Positions 52,979 to 61,766 of a DNA stretch of 64,000 bases are shown piece by piece. Every line of letters starts with the position of its first letter. Position 1 is the first letter of the stretch. The position numbers and the translations under genes were made by a program. Origin of the DNA: Planctomycetota bacterium (GTDB lineage Bacteria; Planctomycetota; UBA1135; JACQFD01); NCBI GenBank assembly GCA_016200225.1, contig JACQFD010000039.1, positions 297,536 through 361,535 of the forward strand, read 5' to 3'. The notes beneath the pieces are model-generated. The model was given only the letters and a program-made list of their open reading frames with translations, searched no databases and was not told the origin of the DNA.

Positions 52979-53634
52979 TTTCGGGACACGCGTGTTTGGG
53001 CATCAGCATAAAGGTGATCGGCCGGCAAGCCGCTCGATTTTAAGACTTCGGGAAGCTCGCGGCGGAGCCGCGACGACGTCGCCGTCACGCACCACCGGCC
53101 GATGCCGAAGGTCCGGAATGTACCGATCGTATCGAACTGAAGCGCCGCGAGCCCTTTGCGCGAAACGGCTTTCTTAATATGGGCATAACCGAGCAATTGT
53201 GATTTTCCCTGACGCGCGAGTTCGGCGAGCACGAAGCGCATGCCGGATTCATAAATTTTTCTCCCGCGGTGTTCGGGGCTCGTGAACGCTTTATAAATAA
53301 AAGCCTGATGGGGCTTCAGTTTTCTTTTGATATGTCCCGGTATATTAATATTACGCGGGTTGACCCACATGGTGAACACGGCGGGGGCGTTCCCGGGTTC
53401 GGTCGGATACGCGATCACGCAGGCGTGGCCCATCGCGACGCGCGCGGCGCCTTCCCGCCGTTCGCGATCGTTCAGTTCCGTATGCGACTCGACGCAGCGC
53501 GCGATTTCGTCGCCGCTCGCAAATGAAAAACGATAACCCGCAGGATTATTAAATTTACCATGTTCAGGAAGGACCGCCTTCGCGAACACGTCGAATGTAT
53601 CGAATACGAAGGATCGGCGCAGCCGGCCCAGCAT
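52975..53634 (-). CDS. GNAT-like N-acyltransferase
   Basis: The protein has 219 residues from ATG 53634 (TTG 53688 is an alternative; the longest frame would overlap the upstream gene). The acyl-CoA binding region is probably FTSPEHRGRKIYESGMRFVL (about 118-137), and the preceding strand VFTMWVNPRNINIPG fits a GNAT core. It may transfer an acyl group in surface-polymer or signal synthesis. It overlaps the sulfatase-like gene by 4 bases, so they are translationally coupled. Confidence 0.65.
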   Translation of the reverse strand: MLGRLRRSFVFDTFDVFAKAVLPEHGKFNNPAGYRFSFASGDEIARCVESHTELNDRERREGAARVAMGHACVIAYPTEPGNAPAVFTMWVNPRNINIPGHIKRKLKPHQAFIYKAFTSPEHRGRKIYESGMRFVLAELARQGKSQLLGYAHIKKAVSRKGLAALQFDTIGTFRTFGIGRWCVTATSSRLRRELPEVLKSSGLPADHLYADAQTRVSRN

Positions 53635-53714
53635 TCGCCGGAATTTGGCAAAAACCGAATCGCGGACTTCGTTGGCGGTTCCCGTCAATCTTAAAAAGCC
53701 GCGCGCTTCATCGA

Positions 53715-56700
53715 CTAATTGCCGAGATAGATCTGCGCCGTTCCGCCGACGAACGCGATGCCGCTCATTGCCGAGGGTTCGAGCGCGATCCATGCAAAAT
53801 CGAGGAATTGATGATTAATAAGGTTCGGGTCGTTCGGCATTAACAATTGCATCGTCGCCGGACTCTGGCCGTTGCCGTCGAGGAATCCGACGAAATCCGG
53901 CATATAGAGCGGATTATTTACATAATTCCATACGTCGTCAGGATTGTTCGGCAGAACGCGCGGATCGTTAGGATCCAGATAAAGCGAGAAGTCGAATCCC
54001 GGCACTTTGCCGGATAACGACGCCACGACAAGATACAATTGATTCGCGCTGGACGGATGATTGATTTGTAAATTATTAGATCCGCCGAGGCTGATCATGC
54101 CCTGAATCTTCAGATCGGCGCCGCCTTCGAGATTCGGATTGGACGCCGGCGGCGGGCCCGCGGGAAGTCCGTTGATTCCGGTTTCGAAAATCGCCGCCCG
54201 ATCGAGCACGAACAGACTCATACCATTCGATCCGGCGACGCCGGTCGTGCCGGGCGCGATCGCCACGGCGACGGGTTTGTCATAATTGCCCGCGACGGTG
54301 GAAACCGTCCCCGCATTTCTATCAATATAATAAACGCGGCCGTCGACCGAGATCGGCAAATACATGGATCCCGTCGACGTGAACGCGAGGCCGCCGTCGA
54401 GCGTGCCGGTCTTGAATGTAAAGAATGACGCTCCGCGGTAATGGCCGGCGTACGGCGTGTTCGAGAATCCCTCGACACGCAGAATCTCGCCGCCGCCGTC
54501 GATCGCACTTCCCATTTCCGGAATAAAGAAATCGCCGGTCAGCGGGTCGACCGCGCCGCGGTAGCCTCGATTTGTAATATCTAATAGAGTCAGCGTCCCG
54601 CTGTCGTATCGGTAAACTTTGCCCGCGTTGGGCGACACGGCTCCGGCGGGGCGTTCGAATAATATTAATTTATCGTTCCCGTCGACGGTCAGAGCGCGAA
54701 GGTCGAAAATCTGGCCGCCGGAATTGGGGAATACAACAGTTGAAGAAAAGTTGGTCGTCGGATCGATGTCCCATACGGTCCCGTTGCGGTTTCCGACGAG
54801 AATATGGCCCAGCGAATTCGCCCCAAGGGAAGTAAGGTCGCCGCTCAATCCTTTTGTAGTATCCGCGGAAACCGTGCGCAATCCGCCAAGTGTATAATGT
54901 TCGAGCGTCGTCGCGGATGTGCATATATAAAATCCGTTTCCGGCGGGGTCCGCGATCATGGCGCGCGCAAGGCCCGAAGTTCCCGGAATCTGGCTCACGA
55001 GCCGGCCGACCGGCGGAGCGTTCACGTCGACGATCCGGCTCATGGGCGCGGGCATGCTCGGAATTTCGTAAATATAAGTATATTCCGAAACGTAAAGACT
55101 CCAGCCGGTCGTGCTTCCGGATGCCGGCGTCGATTTCGCGATCGCAAGGCCGGAGGGATGATACAAATATCCGGACGCGATCCGGACGAGCTGTCCGGTC
55201 GTGCGGTTGAATCTGTAAACGGAAAAATCGTCCTCGGAACAAGTATAAATATTTCCCTGACAGTCGACCACCGTGTCTCCGTCGGCCCAGACGCCGCTGG
55301 CATTGGTATAGTTCATTCCGGAGAAACCGGAGATCGGCGTGGCGGTATTGTTAAGAGCGTTGAACACGCCGACGCGTCCGACGAAGGCGACGTTGACCCA
55401 TTCTGTATAGAAAATCGCCGCCGTGAACGGGTCGGCCGAGAGTCCGCGCGCTTCGAGGAGCGGCACGAGATTGGTGGCGACTCCATTTAGTATCGATGTG
55501 ATATATCCGGAGCCGAAACTCTGTGTCGTGGCGACGTACATGGCGCCGCTGCGATCGAGAACGAAATCCTCGCCGAGATTGATAACGTTCGACGGATCGC
55601 TGAAAACGGTTGTTACAGATAATGGCGATTCGACAATTCGCTGAATCGAGCCCGTCGTGTTCAATGCATAAATCGAACGATCGGGGGCCATCGTCAGGCC
55701 CGTCACGCGCGAGCTGATTCCATTGGTCTGATTCGCGACGGTTGTTACAGATAGACTCGTCGTATTGATCCGTTTGACCGCTTGATTGACGCCGAAAACG
55801 TCGCCGCCGACGAGCAAATTGAAGTCGTCGTCGGCGACCATTTCAAATATATTAATTCCGGCGACGGCCGACAGTTGATTTCCTTTGCCGGGTACCGTTC
55901 CGAGGGAATTCGGCATGATCGTCGCGGGTCCGGAAACATTTGGATATTCCAATACGCTGGTCGGGCCGCCCGAAACGCCGGTCGCGATGTACGCGCTGTA
56001 TCCCGACGTGCTTGCCATGTTGCCGCTCGAAGCGGCGATCATGATTCCATGACTCGCGCCGAGGCCCGTGACGAGCGCGGAAGTCGTGCCGCCGCTCCGA
56101 ATATAACGATACAATTTGCCGTTGGCGATGATCAGAATATTGCCATCGGCTTCGACGACCATGTCGCCGTCGTTCGTGCTCGAACTGAAACCAAAATTAG
56201 TAGTTGTATCGAGCGCGGAAGTCGGATGCGAAGGATCGGCGGTGTCGACCATGCGCAACGCGCCCGTGCCGGTCGCGTCCGCGATGAGTAAATTATTCGT
56301 AACCGGATCGAACGCGGTCGAAACGGGCAGGTGCTTTACAAGATAATAGGCCCATGTCGAACCGTTCGGGCTGATCCAATCGATCGCTTTGTAGCCCGTC
56401 GACGGGGTCTGGCTCGTAACGATATAATTCCCTGCGCTGTCGACGATGAAATCGGTTGGATCTGTAATTAAATAAAGATCGGAATAAACTTTGATCGCCG
56501 GCGTGGTACCGCCGGGAAGTTTATAAATATCGCCGTTCGAATCGATCGTGGCGAGGTCGCCCGAGGGCGTGATCGAAACGCCTCTCAACGCATTCGGAAA
56601 AGGACCGGTCGTGGCATTGGCGAGAATGTTCACCTGGCCCCCGGGGATCGTGATCCGGCCGAGGTCCTTCTGCTCCGTGCTAAATAACAGATTTCCCGAA

Positions 56701-56849
56701 GCGTCGAGCGAGAGATCTGTTACATATCCCGGAACTTGCACGAATGTTTGCGTTTGCGCGCTCGCGCGGGGCGCAGTTGTAAATATGACCGCAAACGAAA
56801 ACGCAAGTGCGGCGGCGGGGGCAATGCGAAATGGCGACGAGGATGTCAC
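53715..56849 (-). CDS. Large secreted beta-propeller (NHL/SMP-30-like) protein
   Basis: The protein has 1044 residues from GTG 56849, which leaves a good signal peptide (VTSSSPFRIAPAAALAFSFA … ASAQ); GTG 56909 would add 20 residues. The body is built of repeated four-strand blades such as DLSLDASGNLLFSTEQKDLG, GVSITPSGDLATIDSNGDIY and GLTMAPDRSIYALNTTGSIQ, suggesting two or three propellers. The C-terminal 150 residues form a separate domain ending SAMSGIAFVGGTAQIYLGN. It probably binds ligands or proteins outside the cell. No enzymatic motif is seen. Confidence 0.8.
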   Translation of the reverse strand: MTSSSPFRIAPAAALAFSFAVIFTTAPRASAQTQTFVQVPGYVTDLSLDASGNLLFSTEQKDLGRITIPGGQVNILANATTGPFPNALRGVSITPSGDLATIDSNGDIYKLPGGTTPAIKVYSDLYLITDPTDFIVDSAGNYIVTSQTPSTGYKAIDWISPNGSTWAYYLVKHLPVSTAFDPVTNNLLIADATGTGALRMVDTADPSHPTSALDTTTNFGFSSSTNDGDMVVEADGNILIIANGKLYRYIRSGGTTSALVTGLGASHGIMIAASSGNMASTSGYSAYIATGVSGGPTSVLEYPNVSGPATIMPNSLGTVPGKGNQLSAVAGINIFEMVADDDFNLLVGGDVFGVNQAVKRINTTSLSVTTVANQTNGISSRVTGLTMAPDRSIYALNTTGSIQRIVESPLSVTTVFSDPSNVINLGEDFVLDRSGAMYVATTQSFGSGYITSILNGVATNLVPLLEARGLSADPFTAAIFYTEWVNVAFVGRVGVFNALNNTATPISGFSGMNYTNASGVWADGDTVVDCQGNIYTCSEDDFSVYRFNRTTGQLVRIASGYLYHPSGLAIAKSTPASGSTTGWSLYVSEYTYIYEIPSMPAPMSRIVDVNAPPVGRLVSQIPGTSGLARAMIADPAGNGFYICTSATTLEHYTLGGLRTVSADTTKGLSGDLTSLGANSLGHILVGNRNGTVWDIDPTTNFSSTVVFPNSGGQIFDLRALTVDGNDKLILFERPAGAVSPNAGKVYRYDSGTLTLLDITNRGYRGAVDPLTGDFFIPEMGSAIDGGGEILRVEGFSNTPYAGHYRGASFFTFKTGTLDGGLAFTSTGSMYLPISVDGRVYYIDRNAGTVSTVAGNYDKPVAVAIAPGTTGVAGSNGMSLFVLDRAAIFETGINGLPAGPPPASNPNLEGGADLKIQGMISLGGSNNLQINHPSSANQLYLVVASLSGKVPGFDFSLYLDPNDPRVLPNNPDDVWNYVNNPLYMPDFVGFLDGNGQSPATMQLLMPNDPNLINHQFLDFAWIALEPSAMSGIAFVGGTAQIYLGN

Positions 56850-56981
56850 TTTGTAACTATTCAGGGGTGTGCCAGGCAGTGGAGAAGAACGGGCAATGCC
56901 AGCATGCACGGAACCGATCCGCGCGGCCAGCAGACAGTCAATGCAGGGAACTGCTTTCCAAGTTTCCGATAAAAGGTGGAT

Positions 56982-58214
56982 TCACGCCATCGGGTACTCA
57001 CTCTTTGCCTGCGATTCTTTGGTTTCCAATGGGGGCCCCTCGTGGGCGGGTGTCGGCGACGGCTGCTTTGCACGCTCGCCCCGGCGAATTCGATAGTTAT
57101 CGATCCACGTTCTCGCCCAGTACGCGACTCGCGCGCGCAGCCGCGGCAATGCGAATGCAACGGTTGTTGCGGGGCGGGAGACAGCGCCCCACTCGGCCTT
57201 GTGTTGCGACTCTCCCTCCATGAAGTCGTAACGACGGACGCCCTCGGCAATCAGTGCTTCGACGACGCGTGCGCGGAGCGCCGTGCCGACGCGGAGATCG
57301 CCAAAATCCGCGTGGAAACCCTCCTGTAATTGATAATAAACATTTCCCGCCAGCACGCCGATTTGATAGGCGACGGCTTTTCCTCCGATCTCGAGCCGCG
57401 CGAATCGCAACAACCCATCATTAAGAAAAGTCGATCCGAGTTTTCGATAAAATTCGCATCGCCGCGGATCGACGAAACTGCCCGAACGCCCCGCGGCGCG
57501 CCACCGCATTCCGTGCAATTCGAACAACCCGTCCAAATGTAAATTTAACGTCATCGGATCGTGGCACCATTCGAATTTCGCCGAGCGTCCGTCGACATTT
57601 TTCAAGGATTGCCGGACTTTGCTCCGCATGCGCGGCTTGAGCGATTTGATATATTCCTCGAACGTCGGCGCGAGCGGAGCGACGGCGCAGGAGACCGCCG
57701 ATTCGCGGCGGGGCAGCCCGCGTTTTGTACAAATCTCCCTTAGATTCCGCAGCGTCGGCGAATCGTTGGGAATGCCGGCGAATACGACCGCCTGAATTTC
57801 CCGACGCGAACTTAACAAATCGACGGCGGCCTCGCATGCGACCATTTCGAATCCGGTTTTCGCGGGCAAATCTAAATAATCGGAATCGAACGTGCCGTCG
57901 ACGGCGAAAATGGCGCGTCGAAGCGAAATTCTCGAACGCGGCGGCTCTTCTCGAAAGGCAAAGATCGCAACGGGCGCATCGTTTGTGTCGCGAAGCGTCC
58001 ATCCAAACACCGTTTGCGACTTTACAAAACTCTTGACATAACTTATCGCCCAACGCGGAGAGTTACAAAGCGGATCGACGGCCGAGTTTTTTAATATTTC
58101 GTTCCAGTTTTCGAATTCGCCTGCGAGTCCGTCGATTCCGCTCCATTGAATCGCATGAAGCTCCGTCCCGGAATTCGGATCGCGCCACTGCGCATTTGGG
58201 CCGTGGATCGGCAT
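56982..58214 (-). CDS. FemAB/CelD-type GNAT acyltransferase
   Basis: The protein has 410 residues. The N-terminal half matches the BcsL/CelD pattern (WNEILKNSAVDPLCNSPRWA). The C-terminal GNAT core has FFELHGMRWRAAG-like text (LFELHGMRW), GKAVAYQIGVLAGNVYYQLQ, the GFHADFGDLRVGTALRARVV CoA-loop region and the terminal YDFMEGESQHKAEWG. Such proteins aminoacylate or acetylate extracellular polysaccharides and are often found with exosortase systems; no exosortase gene is in the window. It is first in the minus-strand envelope cluster. Confidence 0.85.
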   Translation of the reverse strand: MPIHGPNAQWRDPNSGTELHAIQWSGIDGLAGEFENWNEILKNSAVDPLCNSPRWAISYVKSFVKSQTVFGWTLRDTNDAPVAIFAFREEPPRSRISLRRAIFAVDGTFDSDYLDLPAKTGFEMVACEAAVDLLSSRREIQAVVFAGIPNDSPTLRNLREICTKRGLPRRESAVSCAVAPLAPTFEEYIKSLKPRMRSKVRQSLKNVDGRSAKFEWCHDPMTLNLHLDGLFELHGMRWRAAGRSGSFVDPRRCEFYRKLGSTFLNDGLLRFARLEIGGKAVAYQIGVLAGNVYYQLQEGFHADFGDLRVGTALRARVVEALIAEGVRRYDFMEGESQHKAEWGAVSRPATTVAFALPRLRARVAYWARTWIDNYRIRRGERAKQPSPTPAHEGPPLETKESQAKSEYPMA

Positions 58215-58307
58215 TGTCGATCAACTATCGGGTGCGGACGGCGAAAAGTGAAATGAAACGCCGTCGCGCGGGACGACGGCGCTCTCGATCAAGAATTTCG
58301 TTGAATG

Positions 58308-59663
58308 CTATGGATAAATTCCGCGCAACTGCACGAATTTCGCAGTGCGGTCGACGCCCAGCATGTAGGCCGCGATGCGCGTCGATACATCATATTTTTC
58401 CTGATAATTAACAACATCGCCGAACGCGGACACCATCATTCGCTCGAGTGTGCGATTCACGCGGTCTTCGTCCCAGAAATAGCCTTCGCGATCCTGCACC
58501 CATTCAAAGTAAGAAACCGTGACGCCGCCCGCGTTCGCCAGTATGTCGGGAATTACAATAATTCCCTTCTTTTCGAGAATGGCATCCGCATTCGACGCAG
58601 TCGGGCCGTTGGCTCCTTCGACGATGAGTTTTGCTTGTATACGATCCGCGTTCGCCGACGTGATCTGGTCTTCTTTCGCGGCAGGCACGAGGACGTCGCA
58701 CGGCAATTCTAACAATTGAGAATTGGATACATATTCGGCCTGCGGGTAGCCTTCGAGCGTGCGGTGTTCGCGGAGGAAGGACATCACTTTTGGAATATCG
58801 AGTCCTTTTTTATTATAAATTCCGCCGTGGATGTCGGAGAGCGCGACCACTTTGTATCCAAGATTATGAAAGCGCTCGGCCGCGACGCCGCCGACGTTGC
58901 CCGATCCTTGTACGGCAACTGTAGCTTTGGTCGGCGCCGGCAATTTCCACTTGTTAAGTGCGGCGCGCGTGACGAATTCGACGCCAAAGCCGGTGGCCGT
59001 TCGACGCCCTTCGGAGCCGCCGAGACCCACGGGCTTGCCAGTCACGACGCCCATCACGATGTGACCCTTTTGCATGGAATAGGTGTCCATCACCCACGCC
59101 ATGGTCTGTTCATTTGTATTCATGTCGGGCGCGGGAACGTCGCGATCGGGTCCGATGATGTCGGCGATCGCCCACACGTATCTGCGCGTGAGCGCTTCGA
59201 GTTCGCCCATCGACATCGTGGACGGATCGCAAATGACACCGCCCTTTGCGCCGCCAAACGGCACGTTGACGACGGCGCACTTCCACGTCATCCAAGCGGC
59301 GAGCGCGCGAACTTCGTCGAGCGTGACGTCCGGCGCGTATCGAATTCCGCCTTTGTAGGGTCCGCGTGCGATGTTGTGTTGCACGCGATAGCCCGTGAAT
59401 ACTTGTATTCGGCCGGTGTCCATGCGGACGGGAACGGAAACTGTTAATTCGCGATCTGGTACGCGCAAAACTTGATAAATATCCGGATTTAACTGTAGCT
59501 TTTGCGCCGCGAGGTCAAATCGAGCAAGCATGGAATCAAATGGATTTTCCTTGCCGACGTTGGGCGCCTCGCTGTGATTTCCAAACGCATCACCGGCGTG
59601 CGACGACGACGTTGCGTGACCTTTTGTGGACTTGACGGTCGCAGGTTTCTTTGCGGTAGCCAT
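58308..59663 (-). CDS. Glu/Leu/Phe/Val dehydrogenase (glutamate dehydrogenase)
   Basis: The protein has 451 residues from ATG 59663. It has a Lys/Ser-rich N-terminal extension of about 45 residues (ATAKKPATVKSTKGHATSSS), then the substrate domain with GYRVQHNIARGPYKGGIRYA, MTWKCAVVNVPFGGAKGGV (catalytic Lys) and PAPDMNTNEQTMAW. The Rossmann domain has VAVQGSGNVGG. It interconverts 2-oxoglutarate plus ammonia and glutamate; cofactor specificity is not assigned. A palindrome lies 33 bases upstream. It is divergent from the YHS-like gene. Confidence 0.95.
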   Translation of the reverse strand: MATAKKPATVKSTKGHATSSSHAGDAFGNHSEAPNVGKENPFDSMLARFDLAAQKLQLNPDIYQVLRVPDRELTVSVPVRMDTGRIQVFTGYRVQHNIARGPYKGGIRYAPDVTLDEVRALAAWMTWKCAVVNVPFGGAKGGVICDPSTMSMGELEALTRRYVWAIADIIGPDRDVPAPDMNTNEQTMAWVMDTYSMQKGHIVMGVVTGKPVGLGGSEGRRTATGFGVEFVTRAALNKWKLPAPTKATVAVQGSGNVGGVAAERFHNLGYKVVALSDIHGGIYNKKGLDIPKVMSFLREHRTLEGYPQAEYVSNSQLLELPCDVLVPAAKEDQITSANADRIQAKLIVEGANGPTASNADAILEKKGIIVIPDILANAGGVTVSYFEWVQDREGYFWDEDRVNRTLERMMVSAFGDVVNYQEKYDVSTRIAAYMLGVDRTAKFVQLRGIYP

Positions 59664-59695
59664 ACCCGATAGTTGAGATAAAGGCGGTGAAGCGA

Positions 59696-59710
59696 CGTTC
59701 GGGCCGAACG
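59696..59710. promoter_or_regulatory. Palindrome upstream of glutamate dehydrogenase
   Basis: CGTTCGG-G-CCGAACG is a perfect 7-bp inverted repeat around one central base, located 33 bases before the gdh start in the divergent intergenic region. It could be an operator; the binding protein is unknown. Confidence 0.35.
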
Positions 59711-59846
59711 TTCGCGGAGTGGGCCAGAAAATGGGGGGACAGAGTAACCGCCGCGGCAGGGCGCGTCCAAGACAGGAACAGCCATTCGGGTGGGGATGGC
59801 GGGGCGTATCATCCCCCGACCTTTTACTTTCCGGAGTTTGAATCCA

Positions 59847-60530
59847 ATGTCTCTTCGAAATCTTCTTCTGGTTGCCGCCGGTCTTGTCGCGGTCGGCGCC
59901 GTCGCACTCGCGACGAATCTTAATGACGACAAACAGCAAAAACCCGATTCGCGTCCCGCGCAAGCCAAGGTGGATGTTCCATTCCACGGGAACGAAAAAT
60001 GTCCATATACCGGCAAAGCTGTCGACAAGACGAAGTCGGTCATCACCGGCGGCCAATTAGTATATTTATGTTGCGACAAGTGCGCCGCCAAGGCGAAGGA
60101 TGATAAGGAACTCGCCGCGAAGGCCTATCCCGCCGACAAAGTTGTAGATTTAAAGAATAGGGTGTGCCCGTGGATGGGCGAGGAAATCGAGAAAAGTAAA
60201 GAAAAAGTAACGGTGATGGGACGCACCATTCACCTTTGCTGCGACGATTGCGCCAAGGCTGCGCCGAAATATCCCGCGGCGTTCATCGCGCTCGCGATGA
60301 ATCCGAAACTTAAGATTGTGAACGACGACGTCGATGCGACGGTGAAATGCCCCATTTCGGGCGATCCCGTTTCCGGCAAGGACATCGCGGTTTACAATGG
60401 AAAAGTAGTACAATTCTGCTGCGCGAAGTGTATTGATACATTCAACAAGGACCCCGAAAAGGGTCTTGCCGCGGCGGAAAAGTTGGTTCCGAAACGCACC
60501 AAGAAAGAAGGCGAGAAAGAAAAGAAGTAA
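59847..60530 (+). CDS. Exported protein with three YHS/TRASH-like Cys motifs
   Basis: The protein has 227 residues from ATG 59847 with GGAG 10 bases upstream. A signal or anchor helix (LRNLLLVAAGLVAVGAVALAT) is followed by three modules, each with CPxxG … CCxxC: KCPYTGKAV … YLCCDKC, VCPWMGEEI … HLCCDDC and KCPISGDPV … QFCCAKC. The modules are about 55 residues apart. The four-Cys arrangement resembles YHS/TRASH metal-binding domains, so it probably binds copper or another soft metal in the periplasm. A Lys-rich tail ends the protein. Divergent from glutamate dehydrogenase. Confidence 0.82.
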   Translation: MSLRNLLLVAAGLVAVGAVALATNLNDDKQQKPDSRPAQAKVDVPFHGNEKCPYTGKAVDKTKSVITGGQLVYLCCDKCAAKAKDDKELAAKAYPADKVVDLKNRVCPWMGEEIEKSKEKVTVMGRTIHLCCDDCAKAAPKYPAAFIALAMNPKLKIVNDDVDATVKCPISGDPVSGKDIAVYNGKVVQFCCAKCIDTFNKDPEKGLAAAEKLVPKRTKKEGEKEKK

Positions 60531-60830
60531 TTACAAAATCGCCGTCAGCAGCGCGCGCTGGAGTCTGTGCTTGAAGAGAGCCGGGCTCGGCGCGCCAGCT
60601 GGGCGGCGTAGATTACGATCCATCGACGCCGAACGCGCTTGCGCGGCCGTCGCGAGTACTACAAATCATCGCAGTACGCGGCGCGGCGAGCGTCGCTTGA
60701 CACTCCCTCGCCGGCACCCCCGTCCTCGATGATTGTTGCAACTTTACCCTATTTATTATCTCAAGTGTAAAGTTATGGGCGGAACAAGAAGTTGGGGATT
60801 GACCGAATGTCTGGTGACACCTGCACGTCA

Positions 60831-60880
60831 GCTAACTGTTAATCAGCAGGTCATAGTTTCAAGTCCTACTCCGGGAGCCA
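60831..60880 (+). pseudogene. tRNA-Asn 3'-half fragment with CCA
   Basis: An anticodon arm GCTAA-CTGTTAA-TCAGC (anticodon GTT, one mismatch), a variable loop, a T-loop TTCAAGT with a weakened T-stem and the acceptor 3' strand TCCGGGA-G-CCA are present. The matching 5' acceptor strand (TCCCGGA) and a D-arm are not found upstream, so it cannot fold as a normal tRNA. It looks like an attachment-site remnant or a decayed tRNA. Confidence 0.6.
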
Positions 60881-61138
60881 CTTGCACTTTTAGTCGCGAA
60901 ACTAATTTTCGGAACGCTTAACAGCCGCGGAATGCTAACGATCGCGGCGTCGAACATAAGTCTATAATTAGTGGTTAGTTACGGCGGCGGTGTTTTTGGG
61001 CGATGATCTCTGTTTTGGTGGGTGTGCGGCTGGAGTCGGCGTTTTCGACGTTTTTTTGTTATCTTCGTTCTCGCTAACGATCTCGAACGCTCGGAGAGGC
61101 CCAAAATCGAGTCGCTTAACACTCCGCGCAAGTTCGGG

Positions 61139-61175
61139 TGCCGGAGTAGGACTTGAACCGCTGTTTCGCGACTAA
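61139..61175 (-). repeat. Inverted copy of the tRNA-Asn end plus flank
   Basis: On the minus strand, TTAGTCGCGAAAC (61175-61163) is followed by GTTCAAGTCCTACTCCGGCA (61158-61139). Both blocks also occur on the plus strand at 60890-60902 and 60857-60880, but in the opposite order relative to each other. This shows a rearranged inverted repeat rather than a simple palindrome. Confidence 0.7.
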
Positions 61176-61188
61176 TATTCAATCGGGG

Positions 61189-61211
61189 GTCGGAGTAGGA
61201 CGTGAAATTAG
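61189..61211 (-). repeat. Third, diverged copy of the tRNA-Asn end
   Basis: On the minus strand the sequence reads AATTTCACGTCCTACTCCGA, matching the T-loop/acceptor block at 60857-60880 with a few changes. It lies about 30 bases from the second copy and in the same orientation as that copy. Confidence 0.55.
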
Positions 61212-61766
61212 TGTTCGCGGCGGCGGCGGAATTGGGCCGAACAACGCGCGCTCGGCATTCGAAATCAGTCCGAGCCAATGCTTCAAATATTGCGCGAGCG
61301 GGGGACCTTCGTTCGATCCGGCGCAGTCAATCCGTGTTCGGGCGACACTCGCTCGACAACTCGATCCGCGAATATATTGAACATAAGCATTCCGAGTGGA
61401 ATCATCAGGGACGCGGGAATCGCATCATTTGTCTCGACCGCAGCGTTGGCAAAAAGCGCGGTCAAGTTTTGCAGCGCGAGAGACTTGGCGGGCTTTTGAG
61501 ATATTATTACAGGAACACGGGATAGTAACTTTCGCGGCACCCGCTGAGAAGTTTGATAATAATTGATGTCGAAACTCGAATTCGATTGCGCCCGCACCCT
61601 GCCTAAAGAACGAAATTGTGAGCTTTTGTTGTCTTTCGTCGCGGCGCCAAGCGCTGAAATCTTGTCGTCGATCCATATTGTATGTGCAAATCTTGCTCAT
61701 TTTCGATCGCGGTTAGACGCTATTAGTATTGACTTAGTATTTGGACACTAAGCGCTGCGAGCACGT

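Larger units (their letters stand above)
60531..61766. other. Region without a supported protein gene, holding tRNA-end repeats
   Basis: About 1.2 kb without a convincing coding frame on either strand. It contains a tRNA-Asn 3'-half fragment and inverted copies of its end (see separate entries) and marks the passage from native, GC-rich sequence to the AT-richer RHS region. No complete tRNA, integrase or transposase was seen. Confidence 0.55.

Noticed and set aside
60697..60702. TTGACA resembling a -35 box
   Set aside because: No acceptable -10 box at 15-19 bases and no supported gene downstream.
60733..60880. Possible tmRNA or intron-containing tRNA
   Set aside because: No tmRNA 5' end or tag reading frame with stop, and no 5' tRNA half was found; a fragment is the simpler reading.
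61283..61700. Two overlapping minus-strand frames of 91 and 104 codons
   Set aside because: They overlap each other in different phases, lack domains and lie in the repeat-containing region.
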